64,000 nt of DNA, taken from contig NZ_JOJL01000056.1 in assembly GCF_000721705.1 (NCBI RefSeq), positions 1 through 64,000 on the forward strand, read 5' to 3'. Below, piece by piece: positions 52,793-61,595 of the stretch (positions within the stretch are counted from its first letter, which is position 1; each line of letters opens with the position of its first letter). Origin of the DNA: Actinoplanes subtropicus. Lineage in GTDB: Bacteria > Actinomycetota > Actinomycetes > Mycobacteriales > Micromonosporaceae. The position numbers were made by a program, and so were the translations under genes. The notes under the pieces were generated by a model that saw nothing but the letters and a program-made list of their open reading frames with translations, did no database searches and was not told where the DNA came from.

Positions 52793-54741
52793 GACCGGGT
52801 TCCTTCGCCGTCGGTGGGCGCCTTCGCGATAGTGGCCCTCGTCGCGAGGAATTTGGCGTCAGCGGCTTCGAGCTGCTCCGCCTTCGCGATCATCGATCGT
52901 GCGATCGGTGTTGGAAGCAGAACCGCGTTCGCCCGTAGGCGACCGGCCTTGCAGCGCTGAGCCTGGACCTGTGCGTCGGTGCGAGCACAGTTGGGGCACT
53001 CGTCCGGTCGGCAGTCGAGCAAGTTCGGGCCTCTATCACCACCGACTCGCCTGATCTTCTCGCAAAGAGCCATTTCTTCGTCGAAGACGCACAGAGCCAG
53101 CGCCGTCGGGTTGTCGTAGATTGCGAACTCTTTGCGTTTTCGCAGTCGGCGTTCTTCGGCTGGTGTCAGATGGGGCGGTAGAAGAAGGGTCGCCGCGATG
53201 GCGCGGTTCGCTGCTGGACCCGAGATGCCACCACCATCCTGCAGGTCGTGTCGCAGATTTTCCACAACGGATCGGCGGTGTTCCCAGTCGGCCTCAAGCA
53301 GTAGATCAGGCATGCCTGACTCTTTCGTGCCGGCATAGCCTTCCCCTACCCGAAGGCTGACGTGCTGATACTGGACTGCCTCGGTGATGTAGCCGTTGGG
53401 CTGATTGCGGATGAACCAGGCAAGCGTGCGGCGGAAGCGACCTAGATACAACGGGCCATCGGGGTCCTCAGGAATGAAGAAGCCGTCCTGCTTCTCGGTC
53501 AGCGGGGCAAGCCTGCCGTTGATGAAACGGACGAAGTCCTTGATGCTGTTCGACGCAGTGGAAATCGTTATTGGGTTCCCGTCTCCGCCGACCAGTAGCG
53601 GCCCGCCGGTGGTACCCATGGCCTTGCCGAGGCACTCCAACACATGGACGGCGTCTGCGCCGGCTTTGATCGTGGCCCAGGTCGCAGAAACGCTCTTGCG
53701 GGGTTTCCCTTCGACACTTGCCACGCCCTTGCGTACAGTGCCATGAATCAGGTGAATGAGATTTCCTTGCTCCGTCAGCATCGGTTCCGGTGCGCAGCCG
53801 TGCTTCCACTCCCATATCTCCTCGGGCCGCGCCCCAGTGGCGTAAGCCAGCACGATGACAGCAGCCGTCCGAAGTCGGTTGAGTAACGGCGGCATGCGGC
53901 CGAAATGTGAGTGTACGTCGAAAACCGTGATCTGATCGATCCAGGGCCGCCCGTGAAACTTGGCCGTGACCGGACTGCCTACGGCCCGGTTCTTGTCTCT
54001 TTTGGGCCCAAGAGTGCTGTTGAGATAACTCTGGTGCGCGGTAAGTATATCGTCAGCGAATACGGAGACCATGGAGACAGCCCACTCGATCAAGGGACCC
54101 ATCGTTTCCTGCGATATACGCTTGGTCTTGTTCTCGCGTGCTTTCCTTGACGGCCTCCACTGCGTGTGCCGCCAGGTCGGCTCAGGCCATTGGCAATCCT
54201 CGGGAAGCCACGGGTTGAGGTGCCACGTTCGCACCAGCACTTCCAGGCGCTGGTATCTGCTGCTAGCGACTAGATTCGACTGATCCACCCATGTCTTGAG
54301 ATCGTCGAGATGGCCGCTATCAAGATCCCCTATGTGATTCGCCGGCGTGTCGATATGTCGGGGTAGTGCTGACCATTCTCCCGCCAGCCATGCTATAGAG
54401 ATATGCAGTGCACTAACGGCTGTATTGATGCTGCCGGCCGTCGGCCACTCCACGTAGTTCGATCGTCGTTCCGTGACGAGGCTCTCAGGATGTCCGTAGT
54501 TGATGAGTGCGTAGGCGACATGCTTGGCGAACTCACGGAATCCCTCGGGCCAGTCCGTGAAGTGCAGCGTTGGTGGGTCGAGATCGTGTGGGTCCAGCGC
54601 ATGGAGCGGCCACCGGCTTTCCCCAAACATCGCTACCGTGGCTGCAGGGTCGTGCATGCGATGCGGTTGGATAGTCGGGCTATTCGCTGATGGAAAGGTG
54701 ATGTCACTACGACGTTGCGGGACGTAGGTTGGGGCGGTCAC
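52789..54741 (-). CDS. Tyrosine-recombinase-type protein, third of the trio
   Basis: A 650-residue protein starting at GTG 54741 inside the upstream stop. The catalytic half has VIVLAYATGARPEEIWEWKH (first Arg), KGVASVEGKPRK and YLGRFRRTLAWFI (second Arg, with His replaced), then QYQHVSLRVGEGYAG (His and Tyr). A late segment has CRPDECPNCARTDAQVQ, a possible zinc knuckle. It is longer than ordinary integrases. With the two upstream genes it forms a three-recombinase operon as in Tn554-like and RIT elements. GC content is visibly lower than in the flanking defence genes. Confidence 0.75.
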   Translation of the reverse strand: MTAPTYVPQRRSDITFPSANSPTIQPHRMHDPAATVAMFGESRWPLHALDPHDLDPPTLHFTDWPEGFREFAKHVAYALINYGHPESLVTERRSNYVEWPTAGSINTAVSALHISIAWLAGEWSALPRHIDTPANHIGDLDSGHLDDLKTWVDQSNLVASSRYQRLEVLVRTWHLNPWLPEDCQWPEPTWRHTQWRPSRKARENKTKRISQETMGPLIEWAVSMVSVFADDILTAHQSYLNSTLGPKRDKNRAVGSPVTAKFHGRPWIDQITVFDVHSHFGRMPPLLNRLRTAAVIVLAYATGARPEEIWEWKHGCAPEPMLTEQGNLIHLIHGTVRKGVASVEGKPRKSVSATWATIKAGADAVHVLECLGKAMGTTGGPLLVGGDGNPITISTASNSIKDFVRFINGRLAPLTEKQDGFFIPEDPDGPLYLGRFRRTLAWFIRNQPNGYITEAVQYQHVSLRVGEGYAGTKESGMPDLLLEADWEHRRSVVENLRHDLQDGGGISGPAANRAIAATLLLPPHLTPAEERRLRKRKEFAIYDNPTALALCVFDEEMALCEKIRRVGGDRGPNLLDCRPDECPNCARTDAQVQAQRCKAGRLRANAVLLPTPIARSMIAKAEQLEAADAKFLATRATIAKAPTDGEGTRS

Positions 54742-56465
54742 TGCGGCACCTCGTGAGTTAGCGCGGCACGGATAAGCGGCAAAAACGGCGAGACATGATC
54801 CGCCGCCTGAAGGCGTTCGTCGTCCGTGTAGTACGTGTCGACCATCGCCCGAAGCATGATGTACCGGGTTGCGAATCGCCGCTCCCATGTGTCCGCCGAC
54901 AACGTGTTCCGGAGGCTGTCGAGCATTTGCAGCGCAGCGAGTTGGCGTGGCAAGTGCCGCGGTGCTGTAGCAGCGTTAGGACAGGCCAGGCACGACAAGA
55001 AGTCGGTGTACCCATCGAGGCAAGGTGCGTTCGTAGCGGGATGGCGGTCAGGGTCTTCGCAGCTTGCAAGAACGGAGTCCTGGTTAGGCGGCGGCGCCTG
55101 GTCGTCTCTCAATAGTCGCACATTAAGGGCTTCCTTCGCGCGGACGAAGGCTCGTTCTAGTCCCTCTACCGCCTTTGCCTGGTGCTCCCGGACGAGTTCC
55201 GAGTCTGTGCGCACATAGTGCAGATACGTTTCAGGGTCGTGGTCGCTGGCCTGCTTTTGGACGCCTTCATCAGGGACGCTCCTTCTCAGGCGCTGGAAGT
55301 CAACGGTCAGTCCTCGGGGAACCCATTTCGACCGTCGCCGTTGAGGATTCGGCGGTAGACCGGTCCGGAACCCTTTGCCGCCTTGCAGTGCGCGGATGAG
55401 TAGCCGATCGGTAGGCTGGCCCAAAAGGGCCAGTCGATGGCGGGCCGGTTCAGTGATTTCCTCGATCATCGTGACGAGGCGGGCAGATTTCGCGTCGTCG
55501 GTATCGGAGATGATTTCTGGCCAGAACCGCGACCTAGGGCCACGGCGCGGTTTGTCTAAGTCCAATTGGACTATGCCCGGTTCGTGAGTGGTGGGCATCG
55601 GTGCAGCTTCGATCGGAGCGAGGTTGAGTCCGCGCTGGCATGCGAGCATTACGGCGCAGGCGTAGATCTCGTCCGGTTTCGGGTAAAGCGCATACGTGAT
55701 GACGTTGTAAAGGGTCGCCCGGTTGTAGTTCGACCTGACGACGAAGGCGTTTAGGGCGAGCATGGCTGCTGTCGATTGCAGTGATCCCGTAGTCAGCAGC
55801 TCGCGGAGTGCTCGTGCGCGTTCGGGGTTCTCTGTGCTGTCCGGATGTTGAAGTGCCATGAGGTACGCAGGGTGAATACGGGCATGAGCCTCTTGGACGA
55901 CCTTGCGTGCCGCATTGCGGATCAGCCGGAACTCGTCGGGTGTATAACGTTCGATCTTCCGCTGTTTCTTGACCGACCCCAGTCGTTGCCGAAGGACGGT
56001 TCGTGTGGCCGACTGAAGTTGGGAATAATAGCGTATTACTGCCCTCACCCGAGACGAGAACATGAAGGCCCCCATCTCCGTTAGCGTGGCACTAAGATGC
56101 TCCCGCCACCGAAGCCAATGGAAAGGCGTAAATTCTGACAGCGACGTAAAGCCGGCATTTTCCTCCGTGGGACATTCCGTAGTCAGTTCGTCGGCCCAAC
56201 GCAGGAAGTTTGTAATCGCAGTAACTGTAGACCTCACGGTAGCGCTTCGTCGCCCACCGGAACTGCTGGCAGTCCACCCTTGGATCGCTTCTGCGACGTC
56301 GCGCCTGAGGGTTTCGCACCCGGGCATCCCGGTCAAGTCGAACTGGTAGAACGGATTGTCCTCCAAGGTTAGTCGGACGACTAGTGGACGTGCGTCCTGT
56401 GCTGGATTGGGTGCCGCCCGATCGGCTCTTTGGCGAGGAAGTATGGCTCGTCTGCCACGGCTCAT
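54738..56465 (-). CDS. Tyrosine-recombinase-like protein, second of the trio
   Basis: A 575-residue protein. Its N-terminal SAM-like region (ATVRSTVTAITNFLRWADEL, FHWLRWREHLSATLTEMGAF) fits the core-binding domain of phage-type integrases. The C-terminal part keeps HDPETYLHYVRTDSELVREH (His/Tyr region) but the classical HxxR and first Arg blocks are weak, so it may be non-catalytic. A Cys-rich stretch NAPCLDGYTDFLSCLACPNA is present. It ends in the start codon of the third gene and begins 6 bp after the first gene's stop. Confidence 0.65.
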   Translation of the reverse strand: MSRGRRAILPRQRADRAAPNPAQDARPLVVRLTLEDNPFYQFDLTGMPGCETLRRDVAEAIQGWTASSSGGRRSATVRSTVTAITNFLRWADELTTECPTEENAGFTSLSEFTPFHWLRWREHLSATLTEMGAFMFSSRVRAVIRYYSQLQSATRTVLRQRLGSVKKQRKIERYTPDEFRLIRNAARKVVQEAHARIHPAYLMALQHPDSTENPERARALRELLTTGSLQSTAAMLALNAFVVRSNYNRATLYNVITYALYPKPDEIYACAVMLACQRGLNLAPIEAAPMPTTHEPGIVQLDLDKPRRGPRSRFWPEIISDTDDAKSARLVTMIEEITEPARHRLALLGQPTDRLLIRALQGGKGFRTGLPPNPQRRRSKWVPRGLTVDFQRLRRSVPDEGVQKQASDHDPETYLHYVRTDSELVREHQAKAVEGLERAFVRAKEALNVRLLRDDQAPPPNQDSVLASCEDPDRHPATNAPCLDGYTDFLSCLACPNAATAPRHLPRQLAALQMLDSLRNTLSADTWERRFATRYIMLRAMVDTYYTDDERLQAADHVSPFLPLIRAALTHEVPQ

Positions 56466-56471
56466 TGCGCT

Positions 56472-57959
56472 CTACCTAGTAAATCCGACAAGAGGACTCT
56501 TTCCCATCAGCTCATTCCACATCTCGTCGAAGTTTCGCGTGCGGAGCAGGGGTGCCCGGCGCAATCCCTTGACAGGTTCCAGGTAGATTTCTCGTGTCGT
56601 CTGGACGCTGGCATGGCCGAGCAGGTCTCTAACCTCATCGAATGCTGACATGTAGGCTCTAAGGTCGAATGGGTCGGTGGGTCTCATGCCGAGTCGATCG
56701 TCGATTGCGCGGATTGACGCAAGAAGCACCAGTAGCGCAAAAGTGAACCGTAGGGAGTGTGGTGTTACGTGCACCCAAGGGTTTCTAACGCCGAGAGCCT
56801 TGCGAGCCGATGAGACCCGCTTATTGGCACCGAGGAATACCGCTTCCCACGATTGATGAGGCATCGGCGTTCCGGTCTCGGTGAGCCAGAGCCATGCGGG
56901 CTGCCAGCCGCTTGTGTCTTGAATGAAAAGACGACGTCGCTGATCCGCTGGCATGGTTAGCACGTCGAGCGTTTGGCCGTCGATCAGGCGCACGCGGCTG
57001 CCTGAGCGTCCGGACAACAACTCCGCCACGTCGAGCCGCCCTGGAATATCATCGTAGGCGCCAGACCTCTGTGCCCGCAGTATGCAGCTGCGGCGTTCTC
57101 GTATCTGGTAGGTATGCAGGCTCTGAAGCGCAAGGTGATGCATGACGCGATAGTGGCGCTTTACGTTACCCTTGCCGATGATCGGAACATCAACATCGAC
57201 CTGAGATGGCAGTTCCACGGACAGCAGCGAGCCAACCTCGCTTAGACGCAACCCGGTCAGTAGTGCATAGTCCACGAAGGCTGTGTTCCGGCCGATATTG
57301 CGGACGCGAGTCGTTTCGTCCTGTTGTGACGCCACTACCCCCTTCTGCGAATCCAGCGCTGCGCCGTATCCCCGAAGACCGATGTTCCGCCACATCGAGT
57401 ACTCTGAGGGGGCTAGCCATCGATCCCGGGATGCGCGGGCGTTCTTCTCTCGGAATCCGCCTGCTCGTGCCGGGCCACGAAGCCGCTGATCCTCACTGAC
57501 TGGGCTGACGTCCAGATAACCGACTCGTACCGCCCAGCGATAGAAGTGGTTGAGGGCTGCCCATGCCTTGTTCCAGGTGGCCGGTTGGATGCGGCCCTCG
57601 CTCTGTTCGGGGTATACGCGAGCTATCTGGAACTGGCGAACGTCCCGGGCGTCGGCCTCGTCCCAATAGGTGTCAGACTCCTTCAAGAATCTGAACCAGG
57701 TCCGCAACTCGATTGCGTAGGTGAGAGCGGTGGAATTCTGGTCTAGCCGGAACGCGGAGCGAAAATATTCATTGACACGATGGTCGACGTTGCTAGGAGA
57801 TATCAGCAGGGGCCGGCCGACCGGAATTCCCAGCGCCTGCTCGCGGCCCGCGATGTCCTTCCACTCCGCGACCCAGGCATGGAAGTCAAGCGGCACGCCG
57901 CACGGGCCGCCCGTCTCGGTCAGTATCCAGTCTGCCGCAGTGGATCTTTCCGCCGTCAC
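56472..57959 (-). CDS. Tyrosine recombinase (integrase), first of the trio
   Basis: Up to 507 residues if GTG 57995 is used, 495 from GTG 57959, where family-like sequence begins (TAERSTAADWI). All catalytic residues are visible: Arg in LLTGLRLSEVGSLL, His/Arg in HVTPHSLRFTFALLVL, His in VRDLLGHASVQTTREIY and the Tyr nucleophile in that same run, followed by LEPV. The N-terminal core-binding domain has LTYAIELRTWFRFLKES and AWAALNHFYRWAVRVGYL. It leads an operon with two larger recombinase-like proteins and a TetR-like helper, reading away from the comEC fragment. Confidence 0.85.
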   Translation of the reverse strand: MTAERSTAADWILTETGGPCGVPLDFHAWVAEWKDIAGREQALGIPVGRPLLISPSNVDHRVNEYFRSAFRLDQNSTALTYAIELRTWFRFLKESDTYWDEADARDVRQFQIARVYPEQSEGRIQPATWNKAWAALNHFYRWAVRVGYLDVSPVSEDQRLRGPARAGGFREKNARASRDRWLAPSEYSMWRNIGLRGYGAALDSQKGVVASQQDETTRVRNIGRNTAFVDYALLTGLRLSEVGSLLSVELPSQVDVDVPIIGKGNVKRHYRVMHHLALQSLHTYQIRERRSCILRAQRSGAYDDIPGRLDVAELLSGRSGSRVRLIDGQTLDVLTMPADQRRRLFIQDTSGWQPAWLWLTETGTPMPHQSWEAVFLGANKRVSSARKALGVRNPWVHVTPHSLRFTFALLVLLASIRAIDDRLGMRPTDPFDLRAYMSAFDEVRDLLGHASVQTTREIYLEPVKGLRRAPLLRTRNFDEMWNELMGKSPLVGFTR

Positions 57960-58009
57960 GGTGCGGCAGAGTACACGACAGATGATCAACGACACGCTAA
58001 CTCTACATA

Positions 58010-58396
58010 GAACACTTCCACATCGATCACGTCGGCGGGGTCGCCGGGGTGTTCCGCGGGCGGCAGGTGCTGGCCGTCGTCGGCCCGCACTGGCCCGATC
58101 CGCCGGCTGGCCGAGCCTCGGTGGTGGCCGCGGCCGGCCGGCTTGGACTGCACGAGATCGGCCCGGGTTGGGCGTACGCGGTCGGCGGCCTGCGGGTGAC
58201 CGTGATCGGGCCGTACGAGCCGCTGCACGGCACCAACTCCGACCCGAACAACAACTCGCTGGTGCTGCGGGCCGAGATCAAGGGCGAGACGGTGCTGCTG
58301 CCGGGCGACGCGGAGACCGAGGAGCAGGATGAACTGCTGCGGTACCTCGGGGCCGGCGCGCTGCGGGCCGACGTGCTGAAGGTCGCCCATGGCAAT
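58010..58396 (+). pseudogene. comEC: Internal fragment of ComEC (metallo-beta-lactamase-like domain)
   Basis: About 128 in-frame residues match the C-terminal MBL-fold domain of ComEC/Rec2: HFHIDHVGGVAGVFRGRQVL, AVGGLRVTVIGPYEPLHGTN, SDPNNNSLVLRAEIKGETVL, LPGDAETEEQDELLRYLGAG, then ADVLKVAHG, where the family has LKVAHHGS. ComEC is the DNA-uptake channel; this domain is thought to trim the non-transported strand. The left side is cut by the tyrosine-recombinase unit (SHFHxDH begins directly at its edge) and the right side by the serine integrase element. The domestic gene is therefore disrupted unless other parts lie beyond the element. Confidence 0.8.
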
Positions 58397-58411
58397 GTAC
58401 GCTCTGCACCT
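58385..58411. other. Candidate attL of the serine-integrase element in comEC
   Basis: comEC-like sequence (GTCGCCCA) stops at about 58390 and integrase leader DNA begins. Serine integrases usually sit next to their attachment site, here 16-27 bp before the integrase ATG. The exact 2-bp crossover core cannot be read without the other end. Confidence 0.5.
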
Positions 58412-59881
58412 ATGACCGGCAAGGTGCGAGCAGGGATCTACACGCGAATCAGCGACGACCGGCTCGGCGAGGCCCTCGGCGTCGCTCGCCAGGAACGCGA
58501 CGACCGGGAACTCGCCGCCCGGCTCGGCTGGGACGTCGCCAGGGTCTTCACCGACAACGACGTCAGCGCGAGCTCGGGACGCCGCCGCCCGGCGTACGAG
58601 GCGATGATCGAAGCGATCAAGGCCGGGGAGATCGACGCTGTTGTCGTGTGGGACGTCGACCGTTTGACCCGCCGGCCGGCGGAGTTGGAGGTCTTCATCG
58701 ACCTCGCCGAGCGGCACGGACTTCAGCTCGCCTCCGTCGGCGGCGACATCGACCTCGCCACCCCGCAGGGACGGCTGACCGCCCGGATCAAGGGCAGCGT
58801 GGCGCGCCACGAGGCCGAGCAGCTTGCCCGGCGCATCCGGGCCAAGGTCGGAGAGCTGGCGTCCACTGGCGCGATCGCCAACGGCGGCCCGCGGCCGTTC
58901 GGCTTTCACCGCGTCTACTCCGGCGAGGGGCCGCGCCGGAAGATCCTGCGCGACGAACTCGACCCGCTCGAGGCTCCGATCGTCCGTGAAGCCGCTCGCC
59001 GGGTGCTGGCCGGTGACTCGATGGGCTCGGTGATCCGGTGGCTCCGCGACTCCGACGTCAGGACCAGCACGGGGCGCACATGGTCCCAGCAGGCTCTGCG
59101 GATCATGCTGCGGAGCGGCCGGATTGCAGGCCTGCGAGAGCACCAAGGCCGCGTCGTCGGTCCCGCCGTGTGGCCCGGCATCATCACCGCCGAGGAACAC
59201 CAGCAGCTACGCGCGGTACTGGACGCCAAGACCCGGGCGCCCGGGTCGCGGGTCCGGATGCACTACCTGACCGGCTTCGTCTACTGCTCCGACTGCGCCG
59301 ACAAGGGCGTGAAGATGCGCCCGTGCCCGCAGGCCGGGAAGCTGAAGTACAAGTGCTCGACCGATGTCGGCGGCTGCAATGGCCGCGTCATCGTGCTGGA
59401 CGACCTCCGCGAGCTGATCGACGCCTACATGGTGGCGCGGCTCAACGACCCTGAGACGCTGCGCGAGCTGGCCGAGCGGGAGGCCGCCGACGACGGACGC
59501 GCCGGTGAGCTGGTCGACGAGATCGAGGCGGCCGAACGCCGGCTGAAGCTGCTCAAGCCCGCGCTCGAGGACGGCGACGAGGACGAGCTGCCCGAGGTAC
59601 TCGCGACCGTACGGGCGCTCCGCAAGCGCATCAAGGCCGCGCGGGTCGAGCTGGGCGAGGTCACCTCGCGGCCGGACATCACGACCCTGGACCTGCCCGA
59701 AATGGCGAAGCGGTGGGCCGATCTTGACCTCGACAAGAAGCAGCACCTGCTCGCGCTGTTCGTCGACCGCATCGTGATCGGCCCGGCCCGGCGCGGCCTA
59801 GCCCGCTTCGATCCGGACCGGGTCGACGTCATTCCGGCGCGGCGCGGCGCGAACGGTGACGATGACCGTGATACGGTCTGA
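58412..59881 (+). CDS. int: Large serine recombinase (site-specific integrase)
   Basis: A 489-residue integrase. The N-terminal resolvase domain has the nucleophile serine S14 in GIYTRISDDRLGEALGVARQ, FTDNDVSASSGRRRPAYEAM, DAVVVWDVDRLTRRPAELEV and RIKGSVARHEAEQLARRIRA. The recombinase domain (GAIANGGPRPFGFHRVYS, SMGSVIRWLRDSDVRTSTGR) and zinc ribbon (FVYCSDCADKGVKM, YKCSTDVGGCNG) follow. A coiled coil (LVDEIEAAERRLKLLKPALE) completes it. ATG 58412 is used; the frame is open back through comEC, which is read-through from the host gene. It catalyses insertion and, with a directionality factor, excision of the element that continues to the right. Confidence 0.9.
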   Translation: MTGKVRAGIYTRISDDRLGEALGVARQERDDRELAARLGWDVARVFTDNDVSASSGRRRPAYEAMIEAIKAGEIDAVVVWDVDRLTRRPAELEVFIDLAERHGLQLASVGGDIDLATPQGRLTARIKGSVARHEAEQLARRIRAKVGELASTGAIANGGPRPFGFHRVYSGEGPRRKILRDELDPLEAPIVREAARRVLAGDSMGSVIRWLRDSDVRTSTGRTWSQQALRIMLRSGRIAGLREHQGRVVGPAVWPGIITAEEHQQLRAVLDAKTRAPGSRVRMHYLTGFVYCSDCADKGVKMRPCPQAGKLKYKCSTDVGGCNGRVIVLDDLRELIDAYMVARLNDPETLRELAEREAADDGRAGELVDEIEAAERRLKLLKPALEDGDEDELPEVLATVRALRKRIKAARVELGEVTSRPDITTLDLPEMAKRWADLDLDKKQHLLALFVDRIVIGPARRGLARFDPDRVDVIPARRGANGDDDRDTV

Positions 59882-60091
59882 TCTCGGTAGACGCTCCTAA
59901 GACCCCGGAAGCAACCACGACGTCGGGGAAAAGGGGCCATGCACGGGCATGGTGTTGCAGTGCCGGGCGTGAGGGTCGTTGGTCCTTCGGGGCGGACGGA
60001 TAGCGAACCGGGCTAAGGCTGCTTCGGCGAAGGTATCGGCTAGAGGCGTTCCTGTGGGACGCCTCCGGTCGACTTCGCTTGGAGTCGGATC
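59882..60091 (+). other. Leader region with possible 25-residue ORF
   Basis: Between the integrase and the next gene lies a small ORF 59939-60016 whose ATG follows GGGGAAAAGGGG. Its product (HGHGVAVPGVRVVGPSG...) has no recognised features. A short recombination directionality factor could sit near here, but this sequence does not look like one. Confidence 0.3.
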
Positions 60092-60310
60092 TTGGACCCG
60101 AAGACCCATGTTGGACCCCGTGGCCTGCAGCGGACCAATACCGCCGCCGCCACCGAGGCGCGCAAGCGCAAGACCGCCGTACGCGCCATCGACGATCCGG
60201 CCAAGCTGGCCCGGGCCGCGCGCATCGTCCGCGCCGCATTGGCTTCCGACCGCATCACGATCGACGAGCTGACAACCGACGTGCCGGGCGGTGGTCCGGT
60301 TGCTGCGTGA
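60092..60310 (+). CDS. Small phage/element protein
   Basis: A 72-residue product from TTG 60092. The second half (AIDDPAKLARAARIVRAALA, then SDRITIDEL) is a short helical segment commonly seen in early-region proteins of actinobacterial phages and integrative elements; the first part is low complexity, so translation may start later. It overlaps the next gene by 20 bp. Confidence 0.5.
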   Translation: MDPKTHVGPRGLQRTNTAAATEARKRKTAVRAIDDPAKLARAARIVRAALASDRITIDELTTDVPGGGPVAA

Positions 60311-60473
60311 AACCCGCATCAAGACGATCGCTGAACGAGTCGCCGAGCTGATCGCTGCGGCACCTCCGATGACGGCGGAGCAGCGTGAAGCTGCGGTACG
60401 CCTGCTTACACGTCGTCGGCCGCTCGACACCCGGCCAGCGGGCCGGCCGCGAGGCGGTGCACGTGCCGCGTAA
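60291..60473 (+). CDS. Small phage/element protein with APPMTAEQREA motif
   Basis: A 60-residue product from GTG 60291. The core ETRIKTIAERVAELIAAAPP followed by MTAEQREAAVRLL resembles a very common short protein in actinobacterial phages and conjugative elements whose role is unknown. The tail is Arg/Pro-rich. The gene overlaps its neighbours at both ends, supporting real expression as part of the early operon. Confidence 0.65.
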   Translation: MVRLLRETRIKTIAERVAELIAAAPPMTAEQREAAVRLLTRRRPLDTRPAGRPRGGARAA

Positions 60474-60687
60474 CGAAGAACGCCGCCCCGCGGCGAACGG
60501 GGCGGCGCGCAAGCAGGCTGGGCGGCCTGGCGAGAGCGTAACCGACTGGGCCGTGGTTTATGCCGACGCCGAGCGCTGGGTCTCCTGGTCAGCACGCCGC
60601 CGCTGGCCAGCCTTCCCGTGCAATGACGCCCTATGGGCGGCCAGCGTGACCGACTGGGAGCTAAACGGCCGGCGGGCGGCCGCATGA
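60463..60687 (+). CDS. Small phage/element protein, Trp-rich
   Basis: A 74-residue product from GTG 60463 (PRNEERRPAANGAARK...). Its C-terminal half is aromatic (DWAVVYADAERWVSWSARRR, WPAFPCNDALWAASVTDWEL). It has no domain I recognise. It overlaps the previous stop by 11 bp, and its own TGA lies in the next gene's ATG, so the set is translationally coupled. Confidence 0.6.
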   Translation: MPRNEERRPAANGAARKQAGRPGESVTDWAVVYADAERWVSWSARRRWPAFPCNDALWAASVTDWELNGRRAAA

Positions 60688-61595
60688 CCGCGACTTACGG
60701 TGCTAGCACGATAAAGCGGGCCCGGCGGACCAGGGTCGAGATGGAGGACTTCCGCCGCTCGATCTACGACATCACCCGGCAGCACCGGCCGTGCTCGGTC
60801 CGGCAGGTTTACTACCTCGGCATCGGCACGCTGTGGAACAAGGACACCGGCGGCTCCCGGCGCAACTACAACACAGTCGTCCGCGAGCTGGGCATCATGC
60901 GCGAGAGCGGCATGCTGCCGTGGGACTGGCTCACCGACGCCACCAGGTACGTCCGCATAGCCCTGATGTACGACTCGGTCGAGCAGGCGATCCGGCGCAC
61001 CGCCGAGGAGTACCGCCGCGACCTCTGGTCGATGCAGCCGCGCCGGGTCGAGGTGTGGGCCGAATCCGACTCGATCTCCGGCGTCGTCGACCCGGTCACC
61101 CGGGCGCTCGGCGTAGGCCTCTTCTCGTGCCGCGGGCAGGCGTCGAAGGACTTCGCGCACTCGGCGGCCGAGCAGTACGTCGCCGTCGGCAAACCCGTTA
61201 CGGTGCTCTACGTCGGCGACTTCGACCCCTCCGGCCTCGCCATCCCGCGCTCCCTCGAGGAACGGCTACGGCACTACTCCCGCGGGTCGGTGCCCATCGA
61301 CTTCCGGCGCTGCGCGCTGACTGTCGAGGACGTCCGGGCCGGCGGCCTCGTCCAGCATGAGGCGAACGCCGCGGACAAGAGCTACGCCCGGTACGCCGAG
61401 ACGTGCCAGGCGCTGGGCCTCGATTCCACGCTCTCCACGGAGGTCGAGGCGCTCGCGCCGGAGACGCTGCGGTCACGGCTCGAAGAGCAGATCTACGCCC
61501 TCGTGGAGGACGCGAGCCGGTGGAACGCCACCCTCGCGGCCGAGCGGTCCGAGCGCGATGTGCTCCTCACGAGGTGGCTAGGGGCGGGCGCGTGA
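60684..61595 (+). CDS. TOPRIM-fold protein resembling Spo11/TopoVI-A
   Basis: A 303-residue protein coupled at both ends by 4-base overlaps. EVWAESDSISGVVDPVTRAL (about 123-142) holds the TOPRIM acidic residue and PVTVLYVGDFDPSGLAIPRS (about 171-190) the DxD motif, as in Spo11 and archaeal TopoVI subunit A. The N-terminal part (SVRQVYYLGIGTLWNKD) resembles the winged-helix 5Y-CAP region, with a Tyr pair at the expected place. Such proteins are frequent in actinobacterial phages beside a primase-helicase. Function in replication initiation or topology is likely but unproved. Confidence 0.7.
   Translation: MTATYGASTIKRARRTRVEMEDFRRSIYDITRQHRPCSVRQVYYLGIGTLWNKDTGGSRRNYNTVVRELGIMRESGMLPWDWLTDATRYVRIALMYDSVEQAIRRTAEEYRRDLWSMQPRRVEVWAESDSISGVVDPVTRALGVGLFSCRGQASKDFAHSAAEQYVAVGKPVTVLYVGDFDPSGLAIPRSLEERLRHYSRGSVPIDFRRCALTVEDVRAGGLVQHEANAADKSYARYAETCQALGLDSTLSTEVEALAPETLRSRLEEQIYALVEDASRWNATLAAERSERDVLLTRWLGAGA

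Noticed and set aside
59939..60016. Recombination directionality factor of the serine integrase
   Set aside because: The 25-residue product is far shorter than known factors and shows no helix-turn-helix or coiled coil.
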